This document shows, in pieces, positions 6,082-14,123 of a DNA stretch of 32,597 nucleotides. Positions within the stretch are counted from its first letter, which is position 1, and each line of letters begins with the position of its first letter. The notes under the pieces are model-generated. The model did not search any database, was not told the DNA's origin, and was given only the letters and a program-made list of their open reading frames with translations. The DNA comes from Chlorogloeopsis fritschii PCC 6912 (GTDB lineage: Bacteria; Cyanobacteriota; Cyanobacteriia; Cyanobacteriales; Nostocaceae), in contig NZ_AJLN01000060.1 of the NCBI RefSeq assembly GCF_000317285.1, positions 1-32,597 on the forward strand, read 5' to 3'. The position numbers and the translations under genes are program-made.

Positions 6082-9000
6082 CAATAGCTCCCTTTGGTCA
6101 TTGGTAAATTGCTTCTTAAGCCTGTCATACACAATTCAAAAGCGTCACAAAGATCATCATGACTGGTAGAACCAAACTCAGTAATTTGTTGTACCAATCT
6201 GCCCATAGGACGCCTGCTATCTTTCATTGTACGACCATACATATTGAACCAGACTAAACCATTGGTAAACAGTCCTGTGTGCTTCCTTAGTCTGTACAGC
6301 TTATCCCCCCGCCCTGACGCCGGAACTGGGTGAACACGCCAAGTCACTATTTTTTTCTGCCCAATAATGTAATCCTCATAATCACCTTGCAGAGATAGTC
6401 CATAAGCTGAAGAGTCAAAGAATAGATTTAATCCTGATTCCGGAACCTCTAGCCACTCACCTTTTTCTGGGTCAAACAGTTTAACAGTAGGCAGTAAGTG
6501 TTGCCACATATCCCAAATTTCAATCATGGCATCAAGCTTTTCGATATTGCCCATGATCCTGTCTTCCCAACTGTCAATTATCCAATACTGGTCGGGGTCA
6601 TTCTTGGCTCCTTTCACCAAGCCACCCAATACCATCGCCGTGTAGTCATTTGATTCCTTCTTGCCAGCTGACAAGTCGCAACCCAGCACAAGGGTGTCAA
6701 ACCTGGTCGGGATAATAGCGCGTTGAATTAACTCAGGATTAATCGACTGCTCTTTAACACGAACAACTTTGTTTTGGCGCTGAAATGCGAATTCAATCGG
6801 CATTTCTTCGCGCTCTTTTTGTAGTCTTACTAGAGGTGTACCGGGTGATTTGTCATCTTCAGGTTCCCAATAGCTGTACTCTGTGCCGTCTTCCCGCTCT
6901 AGTAATGCAGACTGCCTAATGACTCGCCAACGATTCTCCTCTGTAAACTCAGTACAGTAAATATCATTTGCAGCCATCTGCGTACCTAAGCACAAGGCCC
7001 GGCTTCCATCGTAGCGACAGAATTGAACCACAGAACGCCATGTGGAAACCATCGCGTCACGTATTGATTGCGCTCTGATTGCTTCTGGGGATTTAATTAG
7101 GTCGTCCAAAAATGCTAGGTGACAATTATGTGCAAGAATTTTATTAGCAAAGAAATTATGATTACCTTCTACCTCGATATCATATACTTCTTCTTGAGAT
7201 TCTATTTCACTAATATTAGTAATCACATCGACAGACCAATCACCGTCTTTATAGGTGACAAGCCAGTCTCCTACCTCCAGATTTTTAGCTTGCACGTAAC
7301 CATATGTGGCGACATACAAAGGGTGTTCTGGTGTTAATTTGACTTGTAATCCTTCATGTGTTGTTATTTCGATTATTTTGTGGGAGATGCGGGATGCGAT
7401 CGCATTAAGTTTCCCCCACTCCAAATCCTCTGTTGTCTCATTGAAAGTAATGATGTAAATACCAATATAATTTCCTAATTCTGCAATTGGTATTTCACCT
7501 TTCTCAGTCAGTACCCTGGTTTCACCAACAACACACCGGCGGGAGTTTAAACCACCATTTAAACCACCGCAAACATAGGTATACTGCTCCTCGGTAGATG
7601 GTAAGCCCGCCCAATCGAGATCAATCATCCATTCTTTTTCACCCCACTTTTGTTTAGAAGGACGTACCCAAGGGAATATCTCTTGGTATTTTGGTGATTG
7701 CAAGATGGCTTGGATTTGGCGAGAGCGAGGTAGTGCAGTCTCTATGTTGTAGCTGATGCCTAATACTTTAAAAGCTAATCTGATCCAAGGAGATGTATGA
7801 ATACCAATTTCATAAGAGATAAATTGGGCTAAAAACGTAGAATTATGGGTTACGACATAATCGCGAGTAATGTATCTTTGATTGGGATGTTCAACGGTAA
7901 TACATTGCATTTCTACATCCCCAATATATTCAATATTTACAATACCTCTAGTTGGTTTATATGTCGTACAAGGTGAATACAAACAAGACTTTCTTGGCAA
8001 CCTAAAAGGCTGTATATCCTCTGGTAACTTAATTTCCACGTTATAGCTAAGTTTGCCCTGCCGACGTTCTCCTTTATGCTTATACCAAGGTTTCTGCGGT
8101 TTTTGGTGTGTAGCAATTCCTCCAAGCGATCGCACCAAATCAATAACATCATCAGCTAGTTGCTTGGATGTTGTAGAGTAACTAAGCCCCCCTCCACCTT
8201 TATGCTTTTTGGATACAGTGCCGTCAGTATCCATTAACCCTTGTAGTAAGAAAATCCTATCTTCTACAGAGGAAAATAAATAACTTTTTGGTATGAACTT
8301 TTCAGAAGATCCATGCCCAGTTAATCCTAGCTTGCGGATCTCTTCTAAAAAAATGCTTTTGCTAGCTTTACCTTTTTTAATTGTTTTTGAAATTATAAAT
8401 TGATTTTCTCTTTTCCCTATTTGTTTGACTGAATACCCTTTAGGTAATGTTTTCCTTACGAATTCAACAACATCTAAATCACTCTTACTAAACCTAACTG
8501 AATCTGGGTAAAAAGTTCCATCACCAAGCAATACACCCATAGTGTAAGGATTTATCACCAAATTTAGCTTGGGAAACTCAATTGGTTTAGTAATAGGAAT
8601 GAAGAATTTAGGATAACCTCTATAGTCTAACCAAGGCTTCTCTTCTGGTAGAGCATCTCGGTAAATAGTCTCTTGCTCGATGCGGTCACCCCTTTTAACT
8701 CTACGACTTAATACAAACACCTTTGATCTAATTTGATTTAGTGGTAAAGTCTTAAATTCTTTTGGGTTGCTTCCATAAAGACTCCTTACCGTCCAAAGGT
8801 GGTCATCAGAACACTCTACGGTTGCCCCGTCAGTAAAAGTTATCTTGTAACAAGATTTTCTACCTTGAGGGTGGACGTGAGTGACTGTTGTTGGAGTACC
8901 ATCATCCGCTATAACTAAATCACCTTGTTTTATATCCCCCATACATTTCCATCCAGATGGGGTTAAAACAAACTCTGTTAAAGGTTGTGCTTTTGCACTT

Positions 9001-9305
9001 TCTCGCGGAGCCAAAACCAAAGTATCATTCCCCGCAATACCTTGTAAGTATCTCGAATCTTGCCCTGTAAATAGAGCTTCTAACCACACTTTCATATGAT
9101 CATAAGTTTTGTGATTGGCAATAGCCAGTCTAAAAAACTCAAACGACTGCCATGACTGCGCTTGCACTGGTGTGGCATTGGCTAGTGCCATCTCAAAAGT
9201 TATCCACTCCCGCCACTGTTGCTCTGCCGTAGCGCGATACTTTGCAGCGTTCTTTTTTGCTTTGGTTTTGAGGCGGGGGGATAACTGGGATGGAAGGACA
9301 AGCAT
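6081..9305 (-). CDS. terL: Terminase large subunit containing two inteins
   Basis: 1,074 codons; removing the two inteins (residues 106-488 and 591-727) leaves 554 residues, a normal TerL size. The joined N-terminal ATPase has a Walker A loop (A-P-R-E-S-A-K|S-T) split by intein 1. Its Walker B strand (C-H-L-A-F-L-D-D) begins right after intein 2. The C-terminal RNase H-like nuclease shows Asp in G-C-D-L-S-A-G, Asp in L-F-F-D-S-S-A and a late D-D-L-C-D. TerL powers DNA packaging and cuts the concatemer, so splicing must happen before either ATP-site half can work. The start ATG overlaps the upstream stop by one base. Confidence is high for terminase and for both inteins. Confidence 0.92.
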   Translation of the reverse strand: MLVLPSQLSPRLKTKAKKNAAKYRATAEQQWREWITFEMALANATPVQAQSWQSFEFFRLAIANHKTYDHMKVWLEALFTGQDSRYLQGIAGNDTLVLAPRESAKAQPLTEFVLTPSGWKCMGDIKQGDLVIADDGTPTTVTHVHPQGRKSCYKITFTDGATVECSDDHLWTVRSLYGSNPKEFKTLPLNQIRSKVFVLSRRVKRGDRIEQETIYRDALPEEKPWLDYRGYPKFFIPITKPIEFPKLNLVINPYTMGVLLGDGTFYPDSVRFSKSDLDVVEFVRKTLPKGYSVKQIGKRENQFIISKTIKKGKASKSIFLEEIRKLGLTGHGSSEKFIPKSYLFSSVEDRIFLLQGLMDTDGTVSKKHKGGGGLSYSTTSKQLADDVIDLVRSLGGIATHQKPQKPWYKHKGERRQGKLSYNVEIKLPEDIQPFRLPRKSCLYSPCTTYKPTRGIVNIEYIGDVEMQCITVEHPNQRYITRDYVVTHNSTFLAQFISYEIGIHTSPWIRLAFKVLGISYNIETALPRSRQIQAILQSPKYQEIFPWVRPSKQKWGEKEWMIDLDWAGLPSTEEQYTYVCGGLNGGLNSRRCVVGETRVLTEKGEIPIAELGNYIGIYIITFNETTEDLEWGKLNAIASRISHKIIEITTHEGLQVKLTPEHPLYVATYGYVQAKNLEVGDWLVTYKDGDWSVDVITNISEIESQEEVYDIEVEGNHNFFANKILAHNCHLAFLDDLIKSPEAIRAQSIRDAMVSTWRSVVQFCRYDGSRALCLGTQMAANDIYCTEFTEENRWRVIRQSALLEREDGTEYSYWEPEDDKSPGTPLVRLQKEREEMPIEFAFQRQNKVVRVKEQSINPELIQRAIIPTRFDTLVLGCDLSAGKKESNDYTAMVLGGLVKGAKNDPDQYWIIDSWEDRIMGNIEKLDAMIEIWDMWQHLLPTVKLFDPEKGEWLEVPESGLNLFFDSSAYGLSLQGDYEDYIIGQKKIVTWRVHPVPASGRGDKLYRLRKHTGLFTNGLVWFNMYGRTMKDSRRPMGRLVQQITEFGSTSHDDLCDAFELCMTGLRSNLPMTKGSY
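7125..7535 (-). other. Intein 2 at terL Walker B, mini-intein without endonuclease
   Basis: Residues C591-N727 (137 aa). Block A starts C-V-V-G-E-T-R-V-L, block B is L-T-P-E-H-P-L-Y, block F is V-Y-D-I-E-V-E-G-N-H-N-F-F-A, and block G ends L-A-H-N followed by Cys728. All standard class 1 splicing residues are present. The length leaves no room for a homing endonuclease, so it is a mini-intein fixed at this site. It interrupts the chain just before the Walker B strand. Confidence 0.88.
7842..8990 (-). other. Intein 1 in terL P-loop, class-3-type, with LAGLIDADG endonuclease
   Basis: Residues A106-N488 (383 aa) of the precursor, inserted between Lys105 and Ser489 of the P-loop. It starts A-Q-P-L, so it lacks a Cys/Ser at position 1. 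It has the Trp-Cys-Thr set of class 3 inteins: W171 in D-D-H-L-W-T-V, C468 in E-M-Q-C-I-T-V and T486 in V-V-T-H-N. The C-terminal splice junction is H-N|S. The homing endonuclease has two LAGLIDADG-type motifs, M-G-V-L-L-G-D-G-T (about 256-264) and L-Q-G-L-M-D-T-D-G (about 354-362), both with their acidic residue, so it may be active. Confidence 0.88.
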
Positions 9306-9793
9306 TACAGTTTAGATTTGATAGATGCGATCGCCTGCTTTATTGATTCGATATCAGATTTGTGCTTGGATGCGATCGCTTTCTCATCTACTTCCTCAAC
9401 ACGGGAAATTAGTATAGAGACTTCATCTAACCAATCACTTAAGCAATCTGAAATATCTTGTTTAGTGTATCTTCCATAATTAATAAAAAGCGGGTTTCTT
9501 AACCATCGATGTGGTTTTTCATGGATTGTGTCATGTTCTTCAATTAATTTTTTGATATTGGGTACTCTGTCTTTCACCCCCAAAGAGAAAGTAACAGGGT
9601 ATAACTTGCTATCTTCTTCTTGCTTTATAAAAAATTCTGGTAATTCGTTGTAAGTACTGGCTATTACTCCAGGAGAATAACAATTATTGTTAAGCTTTAG
9701 CACTATACCGTTGAGGTGTAACCAGTAGATCAACCGTGGATCTACGTGCTCAGGGTTCATGTCAAATGCGTACCAGGTTTCTGTTTTATTCAT
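9305..9793 (-). CDS. Hypothetical protein in packaging operon
   Basis: 162 residues starting MNKTETWYAFDMNPEHVDPR. Its stop overlaps the terL start by one base (TAATG), so the two are probably translationally coupled. The first half is mixed with several Tyr, Trp and Asn. The last 60 residues are predicted helical and charged, with coiled-coil character (E-E-V-D-E-K-A-I-A-S-K-H-K). No named domain. Its position between the ParB-like gene and terL suggests a late or packaging-related role; that is inference from context. Confidence 0.65.
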   Translation of the reverse strand: MNKTETWYAFDMNPEHVDPRLIYWLHLNGIVLKLNNNCYSPGVIASTYNELPEFFIKQEEDSKLYPVTFSLGVKDRVPNIKKLIEEHDTIHEKPHRWLRNPLFINYGRYTKQDISDCLSDWLDEVSILISRVEEVDEKAIASKHKSDIESIKQAIASIKSKL

Positions 9794-9841
9794 TTTTTTG
9801 AAGAATGTTTTCTTTGATATGTAATGCGATCGCTTGTTTTA

Positions 9842-10423
9842 TCAACGACTTCTAACTTTACACTTTAATCCTTGTGCAACAAGGTTATTAAATACTTCAC
9901 CTTGTTCAATTTCATCTGAACACTCGACTACTACTGTATATTTCTTTTCTTTTTCAGATTTATCTTTAACTTCATCTATAAGTTGATTGTCTTGATTATC
10001 TGCTATAAATTGAAGTTCACCATCAGAGAAAAATCCTGATAAATCAACTTCTTTCTCTAGTTCCAAGAGAACATCAATACTCCAGTTGAGGGAAACTTGA
10101 CTCGTGCGATTGTCCGCTATAGCTAATTTTTTCGCTTTCTCATCAGTATCTAAATTCAAGTCGGTGCGACGAACAACAACGATTTCAGAACCATCAGTCT
10201 CAATGACAATCGCATTTTCAAAACCACTTTCTACAGCTGTCTCAAGAGTTTTATTTCCTGCAATGGTAACGTTTCTAGAGTCAACCAAAATTGACCTGCC
10301 AGCACCTAACTCTTGTAATGACTTCTCCAACATATAACGCCCGCGCTCCGTACCTTTGTTGGCGTTATTTGGGTCTGGGATTAAATCAGATAGTTTTATT
10401 TTTTTGACTTTTGATTCCGACAT
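9842..10423 (-). CDS. ParB/Sulfiredoxin-like nuclease-domain phage protein
   Basis: 193 residues. Residues 8-110 match the ParB N-terminal domain pattern seen in phage packaging regions: K-L-S-D-L-I-P-D-P-N-N-A-N-K-G, then G-A-G-R-S-I-L-V-D-S, I-A-G-N-K-T, and L-A-I-A-D-N-R-T-S. The C-terminal 60 residues are acidic and lysine-rich and include K-K-Y-T-V-V-V-E-C-S. Related phage proteins are often encoded beside terminases and may act as nucleases or DNA-binding adapters; the activity here is unproven. It is 48 bases upstream of the next operon gene. Confidence 0.75.
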   Translation of the reverse strand: MSESKVKKIKLSDLIPDPNNANKGTERGRYMLEKSLQELGAGRSILVDSRNVTIAGNKTLETAVESGFENAIVIETDGSEIVVVRRTDLNLDTDEKAKKLAIADNRTSQVSLNWSIDVLLELEKEVDLSGFFSDGELQFIADNQDNQLIDEVKDKSEKEKKYTVVVECSDEIEQGEVFNNLVAQGLKCKVRSR

Positions 10424-10601
10424 AATAACTTTTAACTTTTGAGGGGTTCGGGGAGCTATAAGTCCCGCGCTGTATGCGAAGCATCAGCGTCGGGATACAT
10501 GGACTCCCGCGCTTGTCGATTCCCCTCGACGGGGATGAGACAAGCATTTACCAGTAGCTATAGCTTGTGGTAGTACCCGTAGGGTCAGCGTCGGGAGGAT
10601 G
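10424..10601 (-). repeat. Structured, GC-rich intergenic segment in the packaging operon
   Basis: 178 bases between TerS-like and ParB-like genes with no ORF. It contains a stem-loop at 10511-10545 (GCTTGTC/GACAAGC plus an inner CCCC/GGGG), a second small stem around GCATCAGC at 10470-10490, and a 12-base direct repeat TCAGCGTCGGGA at 10484-10495 and 10585-10596. It looks like a dispersed repeat inserted between late genes, or an RNA processing site. Its base composition differs clearly from the AT-rich genes around it. Confidence 0.5.
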
Positions 10602-11162
10602 TCACTCATCAATAACAACAGCACTAGTTTGAATAACGTTTTCATTTGGATCTACAACAATATAACCTTCTTTTTCTATCCTCCTCATAGATGTATTCAC
10701 GTTTATCCAATAATCAAGTCCTGTTGCTGCACTGATTTCTTGTGTGGAGCGTGTTAATACCTGACTCCAATAATTTATTTCGCTAGGGCTAAGTTTCTTG
10801 AGTTCTATTATTTGTTCTTCATGACTGAGAAATTGTATTCTCTTTAGATCCTTTGCTCTCATCTGAAAAATAGCGTGAACATAATCCCTCACTAGTCTAT
10901 GCGCTTTGTAATTAGCACTAGCAATTTCTGAGAGTTCCTCACTCAATTTTTCAGATGTTTTTTCTAAAGTCTTTTGCTGAACAATTTTGCGCATCTCTGC
11001 TTGGAATTGTTCGCGCTGCCCAACCCAATCCTCATCTGAGCACCACTTACCAAGCAAACCTAGCGATCGCTTCGACAATTTTGCTAATTCTCTTAAACCT
11101 ATTTGCTCCCCTTCAACATAGCGGTGTCTGCAAGCCTCTCTACTCCATTCGTGCTTAGGCAA
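10602..11162 (-). CDS. Terminase small subunit-like DNA-binding protein
   Basis: About 186 residues from a TTG at 11162 with GGAG upstream; a TTG at 11177 is an alternative. The N-terminal part (C-R-H-R-Y-V-E-G-E-Q-I-G-L-R-E-L-A) continues into S-K-R-S-L-G-L-L-G-K-W, an HTH of the type found in small terminase and phage packaging proteins, followed by W-V-G-Q-R-E-Q-F. The middle is a long charged helix. TerS recognises the phage DNA and loads TerL. The call rests on the HTH pattern, size and the operon with terL; sequence conservation of TerS is low, so another DNA-binding protein remains possible. Confidence 0.6.
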   Translation of the reverse strand: MPKHEWSREACRHRYVEGEQIGLRELAKLSKRSLGLLGKWCSDEDWVGQREQFQAEMRKIVQQKTLEKTSEKLSEELSEIASANYKAHRLVRDYVHAIFQMRAKDLKRIQFLSHEEQIIELKKLSPSEINYWSQVLTRSTQEISAATGLDYWINVNTSMRRIEKEGYIVVDPNENVIQTSAVVIDE

Positions 11163-11565
11163 CTTCTTCTCCTTCAATCAACTTCAAAACTTCCAATATT
11201 GAAAACACAGGGTATTCAGCAAGACCACTCGCAAAGTCACCATAGCGAGTAGAAACAGCAGTAGGTTTTCCAACCTTAAAAAGTCTGCAATCTTCTATTG
11301 TTGCAACTATCAAATCAGGAAAACTCTCAAGTGCTCTACATCTATCCTTAGGTTCAAGACTACAAAATAAATTTACTAATTCAGTTTTCCTATACTGCGC
11401 AGTGATTGTGCTGATGAAAGCTTTCAATCTTAGCAATTCGTTTACTCGCGATCGCTTGGCAATAAATCTCTTCACTGATTCAATATCACCACACTCATCT
11501 GTATTACCAGCAATGAAGTTGAAATATTCTAAAAGCCGCGATCGCTCCTGTTCTTGCTTACTCAA
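11155..11565 (-). CDS. Hypothetical protein upstream of TerS-like gene
   Basis: 136 residues, start TTG 11565 overlapping the stop of the exonuclease gene by four bases, and its own stop overlapping the TerS-like start by eight. Helical and charged, starting MSKQEQERSRLLEYFNF. No domain recognised. Tight overlaps on both sides make it a real operon member. Confidence 0.6.
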   Translation of the reverse strand: MSKQEQERSRLLEYFNFIAGNTDECGDIESVKRFIAKRSRVNELLRLKAFISTITAQYRKTELVNLFCSLEPKDRCRALESFPDLIVATIEDCRLFKVGKPTAVSTRYGDFASGLAEYPVFSILEVLKLIEGEEVA

Positions 11566-12128
11566 GGTGCTACTCCTGTTCCGAACAAACTAGGTTGATT
11601 TTTAGTAGACATCAGATATTGCCAAACCCGAAGGTTGTACCGAGCGTCATTTAGTGCGTCGTGTTTGGTGTCTTCTTGGTTTGGTATGGGGGGACGCCCT
11701 AACTCCTCTTTTAACTGTCGAATATCGTTGCAATGGTGAGGCATCCCTTCAGGCAGGGCAACCATCGGCCCGTACAATTGACACAAAGACACCCAATCAT
11801 ATGCAGAATTATTTGCCCATAATTCAGGAGCTATTCCTTGATTAACCCCAAAGAAATCTACTAACTCAGATGCGATCGCACTTCTTGGTTTCCACAATGG
11901 TGTAGTGTAAATCGCACCAGATGGGTTGTACCAGGTAAAGTTATAGTCAGTAGGTGGAAGCAGGGGCAATACGTTTTGTTGAACCCAAGGGTTGCAATTG
12001 TTGGGGTTAAAGTCTCGCGATACTGCGTAGTACTCGCGCCCGTCTTCGCAAACTGCACCAATGGAAATTAAATCAATTAAAGTTCCCGTATCATTAAATT
12101 CGGTATCGAAGAAATATCTTTTTAGCAC
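11562..12128 (-). CDS. DEDDh 3'-5' exonuclease (Rv2179c-like exoribonuclease type)
   Basis: 188 residues. The first acidic pair is in Y-F-F-D-T-E-F (Asp8, Glu10), followed by I-S-I-G-A-V-C-E-D-G-R-E-Y-Y-A-V-S, a hallmark of the Rv2179c-like group. The third Asp is in S-A-Y-D-W-V-S-L, and the DEDDh His/Asp pair is in K-H-D-A-L-N-D-A-R. These two-metal enzymes trim RNA or DNA from the 3' end. In phages they may recycle nucleotides or process ends. It is the first gene of the minus-strand packaging operon, and its promoter must lie in the 34-base gap to the divergent gene at 12163 or overlap that gene. Confidence 0.8.
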   Translation of the reverse strand: MLKRYFFDTEFNDTGTLIDLISIGAVCEDGREYYAVSRDFNPNNCNPWVQQNVLPLLPPTDYNFTWYNPSGAIYTTPLWKPRSAIASELVDFFGVNQGIAPELWANNSAYDWVSLCQLYGPMVALPEGMPHHCNDIRQLKEELGRPPIPNQEDTKHDALNDARYNLRVWQYLMSTKNQPSLFGTGVAP

Positions 12129-12162
12129 TTAAAATAGCAATAACAGACAAGTGTTCACTATT

Positions 12163-12495
12163 ATGATAGAACCAAATGAAAATTATTGGGATAACTACAA
12201 TCCAGATACCGATTTTCAATCCTTAACACCAGTAGACAGGCGTTCACAATCTGTTGTCGGAAGTGGCAACATCAAAGTTCAAAATGCTGGATATGACCCT
12301 ATGTGGGTGTTCACTGAATTTGGCGATCGCTTGCGACTGCTCCCTGCGGATTTGTACGACTCGGTTTTCGAGGCAATCAAAGGTGGAACGACAAACCCAA
12401 TGCTTGCGATGTACATCAATACCTACAGTGGTGGAGCCACTTTGAATAGTTTGTGGGAACAAGAAGCTAAACGTTACTTACCAGATTTAAAATAG
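12163..12495 (+). CDS. Hypothetical protein divergent from the packaging operon
   Basis: 110 residues from ATG 12163 (MIEPNENYWDNYNPD); a GTG at 12151 adds four residues. Central segment G-Y-D-P-M-W-V-F-T-E-F-G-D-R, with Gly- and Thr-rich loops later. No membrane segment or named motif. It stands alone on the plus strand, followed by a 270-base low-information stretch. Confidence 0.55.
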   Translation: MIEPNENYWDNYNPDTDFQSLTPVDRRSQSVVGSGNIKVQNAGYDPMWVFTEFGDRLRLLPADLYDSVFEAIKGGTTNPMLAMYINTYSGGATLNSLWEQEAKRYLPDLK

Positions 12496-12698
12496 TTGTA
12501 CCGATTTTCCTCTTCTTGCGATCGCACTTCACCAGGAGAACGCGATCGCTTCTTTTTTGGAAGTGGACTTTTTGAGATAAATTTTTCTACGCAATTAGGA
12601 GGGGCACATCTAGTGAACCTCACGACATCTGTCAAAAACAAAAAAAGGTTTTCCGGGAGGGTTGCGGTGGTATGCGATCGCACTCCTTAAATTATTAG
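12496..12698. other. Noncoding stretch with three HIP1 sites
   Basis: Between the 12163 gene and the operator at 12699. It holds three GCGATCGC octamers and a purine-rich run, and no convincing ORF. A GTG at about 12615 behind AGGAGG could start a 25-residue peptide, but its composition (HIP1-derived C-D-R-T-P end) argues against it. I see no clear terminator. Confidence 0.4.
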
Positions 12699-12736
12699 TT
12701 GTCATTATTGACAACTAAGTTATTAGGATCTATATT
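12699..12736 (+). promoter_or_regulatory. Operator-promoter for the 12765-14027 operon
   Basis: The palindrome TTGTCATTATTGACAA (12699-12714) supplies the -35 box TTGACA (12708-12713). TATATT at 12731-12736 follows after 17 bases, so operator and promoter overlap and a bound regulator would exclude RNA polymerase. This is the clearest case in the window of the repeated operator embedded in a promoter. Confidence 0.75.
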
Positions 12737-12764
12737 AGATTTACAACCAGAAATTAAAATCAAA

Positions 12765-12956
12765 ATGAAAACCGAACTAGGATATTTTCAAAGACAGGCA
12801 CTGATTGAAAAACTAGTACAGCGCTTTGCTGCAATAAATGGCTACAACATTGAGCCTGTGCAGATTTTGGATGCTAATCATCCACAAATCAAAATTTGGA
12901 TAGCAATGGCAGAAGCGGCTGTTGAAGAAATGGAAAATGCAATCAACGAAAAGTAA
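12765..12956 (+). CDS. Small hypothetical protein, 63 aa
   Basis: ATG 12765 is chosen because the upstream in-frame TTG at 12699 lies inside the operator. The protein starts MKTELGYFQRQALIEKL and is mostly helical and amphipathic, ending in E-E-M-E-N-A-I-N-E-K. First gene after the strong promoter at 12708-12736. No family recognised. It could be a small regulator, but the sequence does not show that. Confidence 0.55.
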   Translation: MKTELGYFQRQALIEKLVQRFAAINGYNIEPVQILDANHPQIKIWIAMAEAAVEEMENAINEK

Positions 12957-12965
12957 TCAAATTTT

Positions 12966-13412
12966 ATGCTATTGAAAAACCGAATTAAAGCGATCGCGGG
13001 TTTGATATCAACAATAAGCTTTTTATCTTTAGCTCAACCAGCTAAGGGTGATATCAAATCAATGTGCTTATCTAGCGAACTAGTAAAAGTTATAGACAGA
13101 TATACAGTTGTTTGCAGAGATGAATCAAAAGAAATTGATGGTGTTCTTGTTTCTTTAAGGAGATTTAATTCTAATCTTAAAACAATGACATGGGTGTCTG
13201 TAGTATTCACTAACAAATATCCAAAGTCAAGACTTGTAACAATTGATGCTTCATGGGGTCAAAGCATCAATTCTCAAATAATTCAATTTTGGTTAACAGG
13301 TAGAACCTTTGAAAAATGGGAAAGCACACCTAATAGAAAACTAATAAATCAATACAAAAACGAAGTCTCGATGTTGCTTGACATCGTCGAAGAACCACCA
13401 ATGAAATTTTGA
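12966..13412 (+). CDS. Probable secreted protein of unknown function
   Basis: 148 residues with a clear signal peptide: basic start (M-L-L-K-N-R-I-K), hydrophobic core (A-G-L-I-S-T-I-S-F-L-S-L), then A-Q-P-A-K-G, with likely cleavage near residue 28. The mature part has two Cys (near 34 and 50) that may pair, then a beta-rich region. Only nine bases separate it from the previous stop and its own stop overlaps the next start, so it is in one operon. Like the 334 gene it could act at the cell envelope. Confidence 0.6.
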   Translation: MLLKNRIKAIAGLISTISFLSLAQPAKGDIKSMCLSSELVKVIDRYTVVCRDESKEIDGVLVSLRRFNSNLKTMTWVSVVFTNKYPKSRLVTIDASWGQSINSQIIQFWLTGRTFEKWESTPNRKLINQYKNEVSMLLDIVEEPPMKF

Positions 13413-13690
13413 AAATTAGTAGAGATACTGTGGAAAATATATCAAAGAACATTAACATCATCCCGATGTTGTTATTGGTTTGTTTAGCAACTAGTGTGTT
13501 TGTTATACCGCGATCGCAAACATCAAAAAGAGATAGAATTATCTATTCTGGGTATTCAAACAAAACTCATTTGGAAATACTAGAAGATGTCTTTAATCAA
13601 AAAGAGTGTGAAGAGCTAGAAAAACAAGGTAAGAAAACTCACTGGGATAAAATAAACGGTATTTGTTGGGAGAGCGTAAAAGATGACTAA
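13409..13690 (+). CDS. Small single-span membrane protein
   Basis: 93 residues from a TTG that overlaps the preceding stop by four bases (TTGA). Residues 17-35 (I-I-P-M-L-L-L-V-C-L-A-T-S-V-F-V-I-P) form one membrane segment. The remaining 55 residues are charged with two Cys. Overlaps on both sides (the stop overlaps the next start by eight bases) mark an operon. No family recognised. Confidence 0.55.
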   Translation: MKISRDTVENISKNINIIPMLLLVCLATSVFVIPRSQTSKRDRIIYSGYSNKTHLEILEDVFNQKECEELEKQGKKTHWDKINGICWESVKDD

Positions 13691-14027
13691 TAGAAGAATG
13701 TTAAAGAAAGTATTCTATTGCTACTCAGTTGAAAGTTACGATTTTGAACCTGTATATCTAATAGGCGAAACAGGTTCTTGGGGGTCAATAGATATAGATG
13801 ATGTAGAAAAATCAATTGCAGAATGTAAAGATATTTTATTAAACCATCCTTCATTTTCAATTAGGTACTCAATCGGAGATGACAAAGAATCAAACACATG
13901 GAAAACAGACTCAATAGAGTTTTTCAAAAACACTAATGAAGACTCTGAAAATTATGGTGTGTTTTACGCTACTTGCGTCCCCGCCAATGAAGCAACCAAG
14001 AATCGATATCAATCTGTCAATGATTAG
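13683..14027 (+). CDS. Hypothetical protein, 114 aa
   Basis: Starts at ATG 13683 inside the end of the membrane-protein gene. Rich in Asp, Glu, Ser and Tyr, predicted alpha/beta, starting MTNRRMLKKVFYCYSVES. No membrane segment. Last gene of the operon; a TATAAT at 14041 and the next operator lie just beyond its stop. Confidence 0.55.
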   Translation: MTNRRMLKKVFYCYSVESYDFEPVYLIGETGSWGSIDIDDVEKSIAECKDILLNHPSFSIRYSIGDDKESNTWKTDSIEFFKNTNEDSENYGVFYATCVPANEATKNRYQSVND

Positions 14028-14045
14028 CTTCAATTGACAATATAA

Positions 14046-14061
14046 TTGGCAGAATTGACAA
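14046..14061. promoter_or_regulatory. Operator variant TTGGCA-GAAT-TGACAA upstream of dinD-like gene 1
   Basis: Differs from the TTGTCA-N4-TGACAA consensus at one position, and the same TTGGCA variant occurs before the second dinD-like gene at 28028. A TATAAT at 14041-14046 overlaps its first base, so binding would cover a promoter. Confidence 0.6.
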
Positions 14062-14073
14062 ATAAGATGGCAA

Positions 14074-14105
14074 AATAAAAGAGCAGCGTCTACTGCTCTT
14101 TTATT
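14074..14105 (+). terminator. Leader hairpin (attenuator-like) before dinD-like gene 1
   Basis: AATAAAAGAGCAG (14074-14086) and its exact complement (14093-14105) enclose a 6-base loop, with a T-rich right arm as in intrinsic terminators. It lies 19 bases before the ATG. It can end transcription from upstream or act as an attenuator. A near copy precedes dinD-like gene 2. Confidence 0.65.
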
Positions 14106-14123
14106 GTTTTGCGGAGAAAACTG

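Noticed and set aside
12496-12690. 64-codon open frame
   Set aside because: Its text depends on HIP1 sites (C-D-R-T) and it has no start signal.
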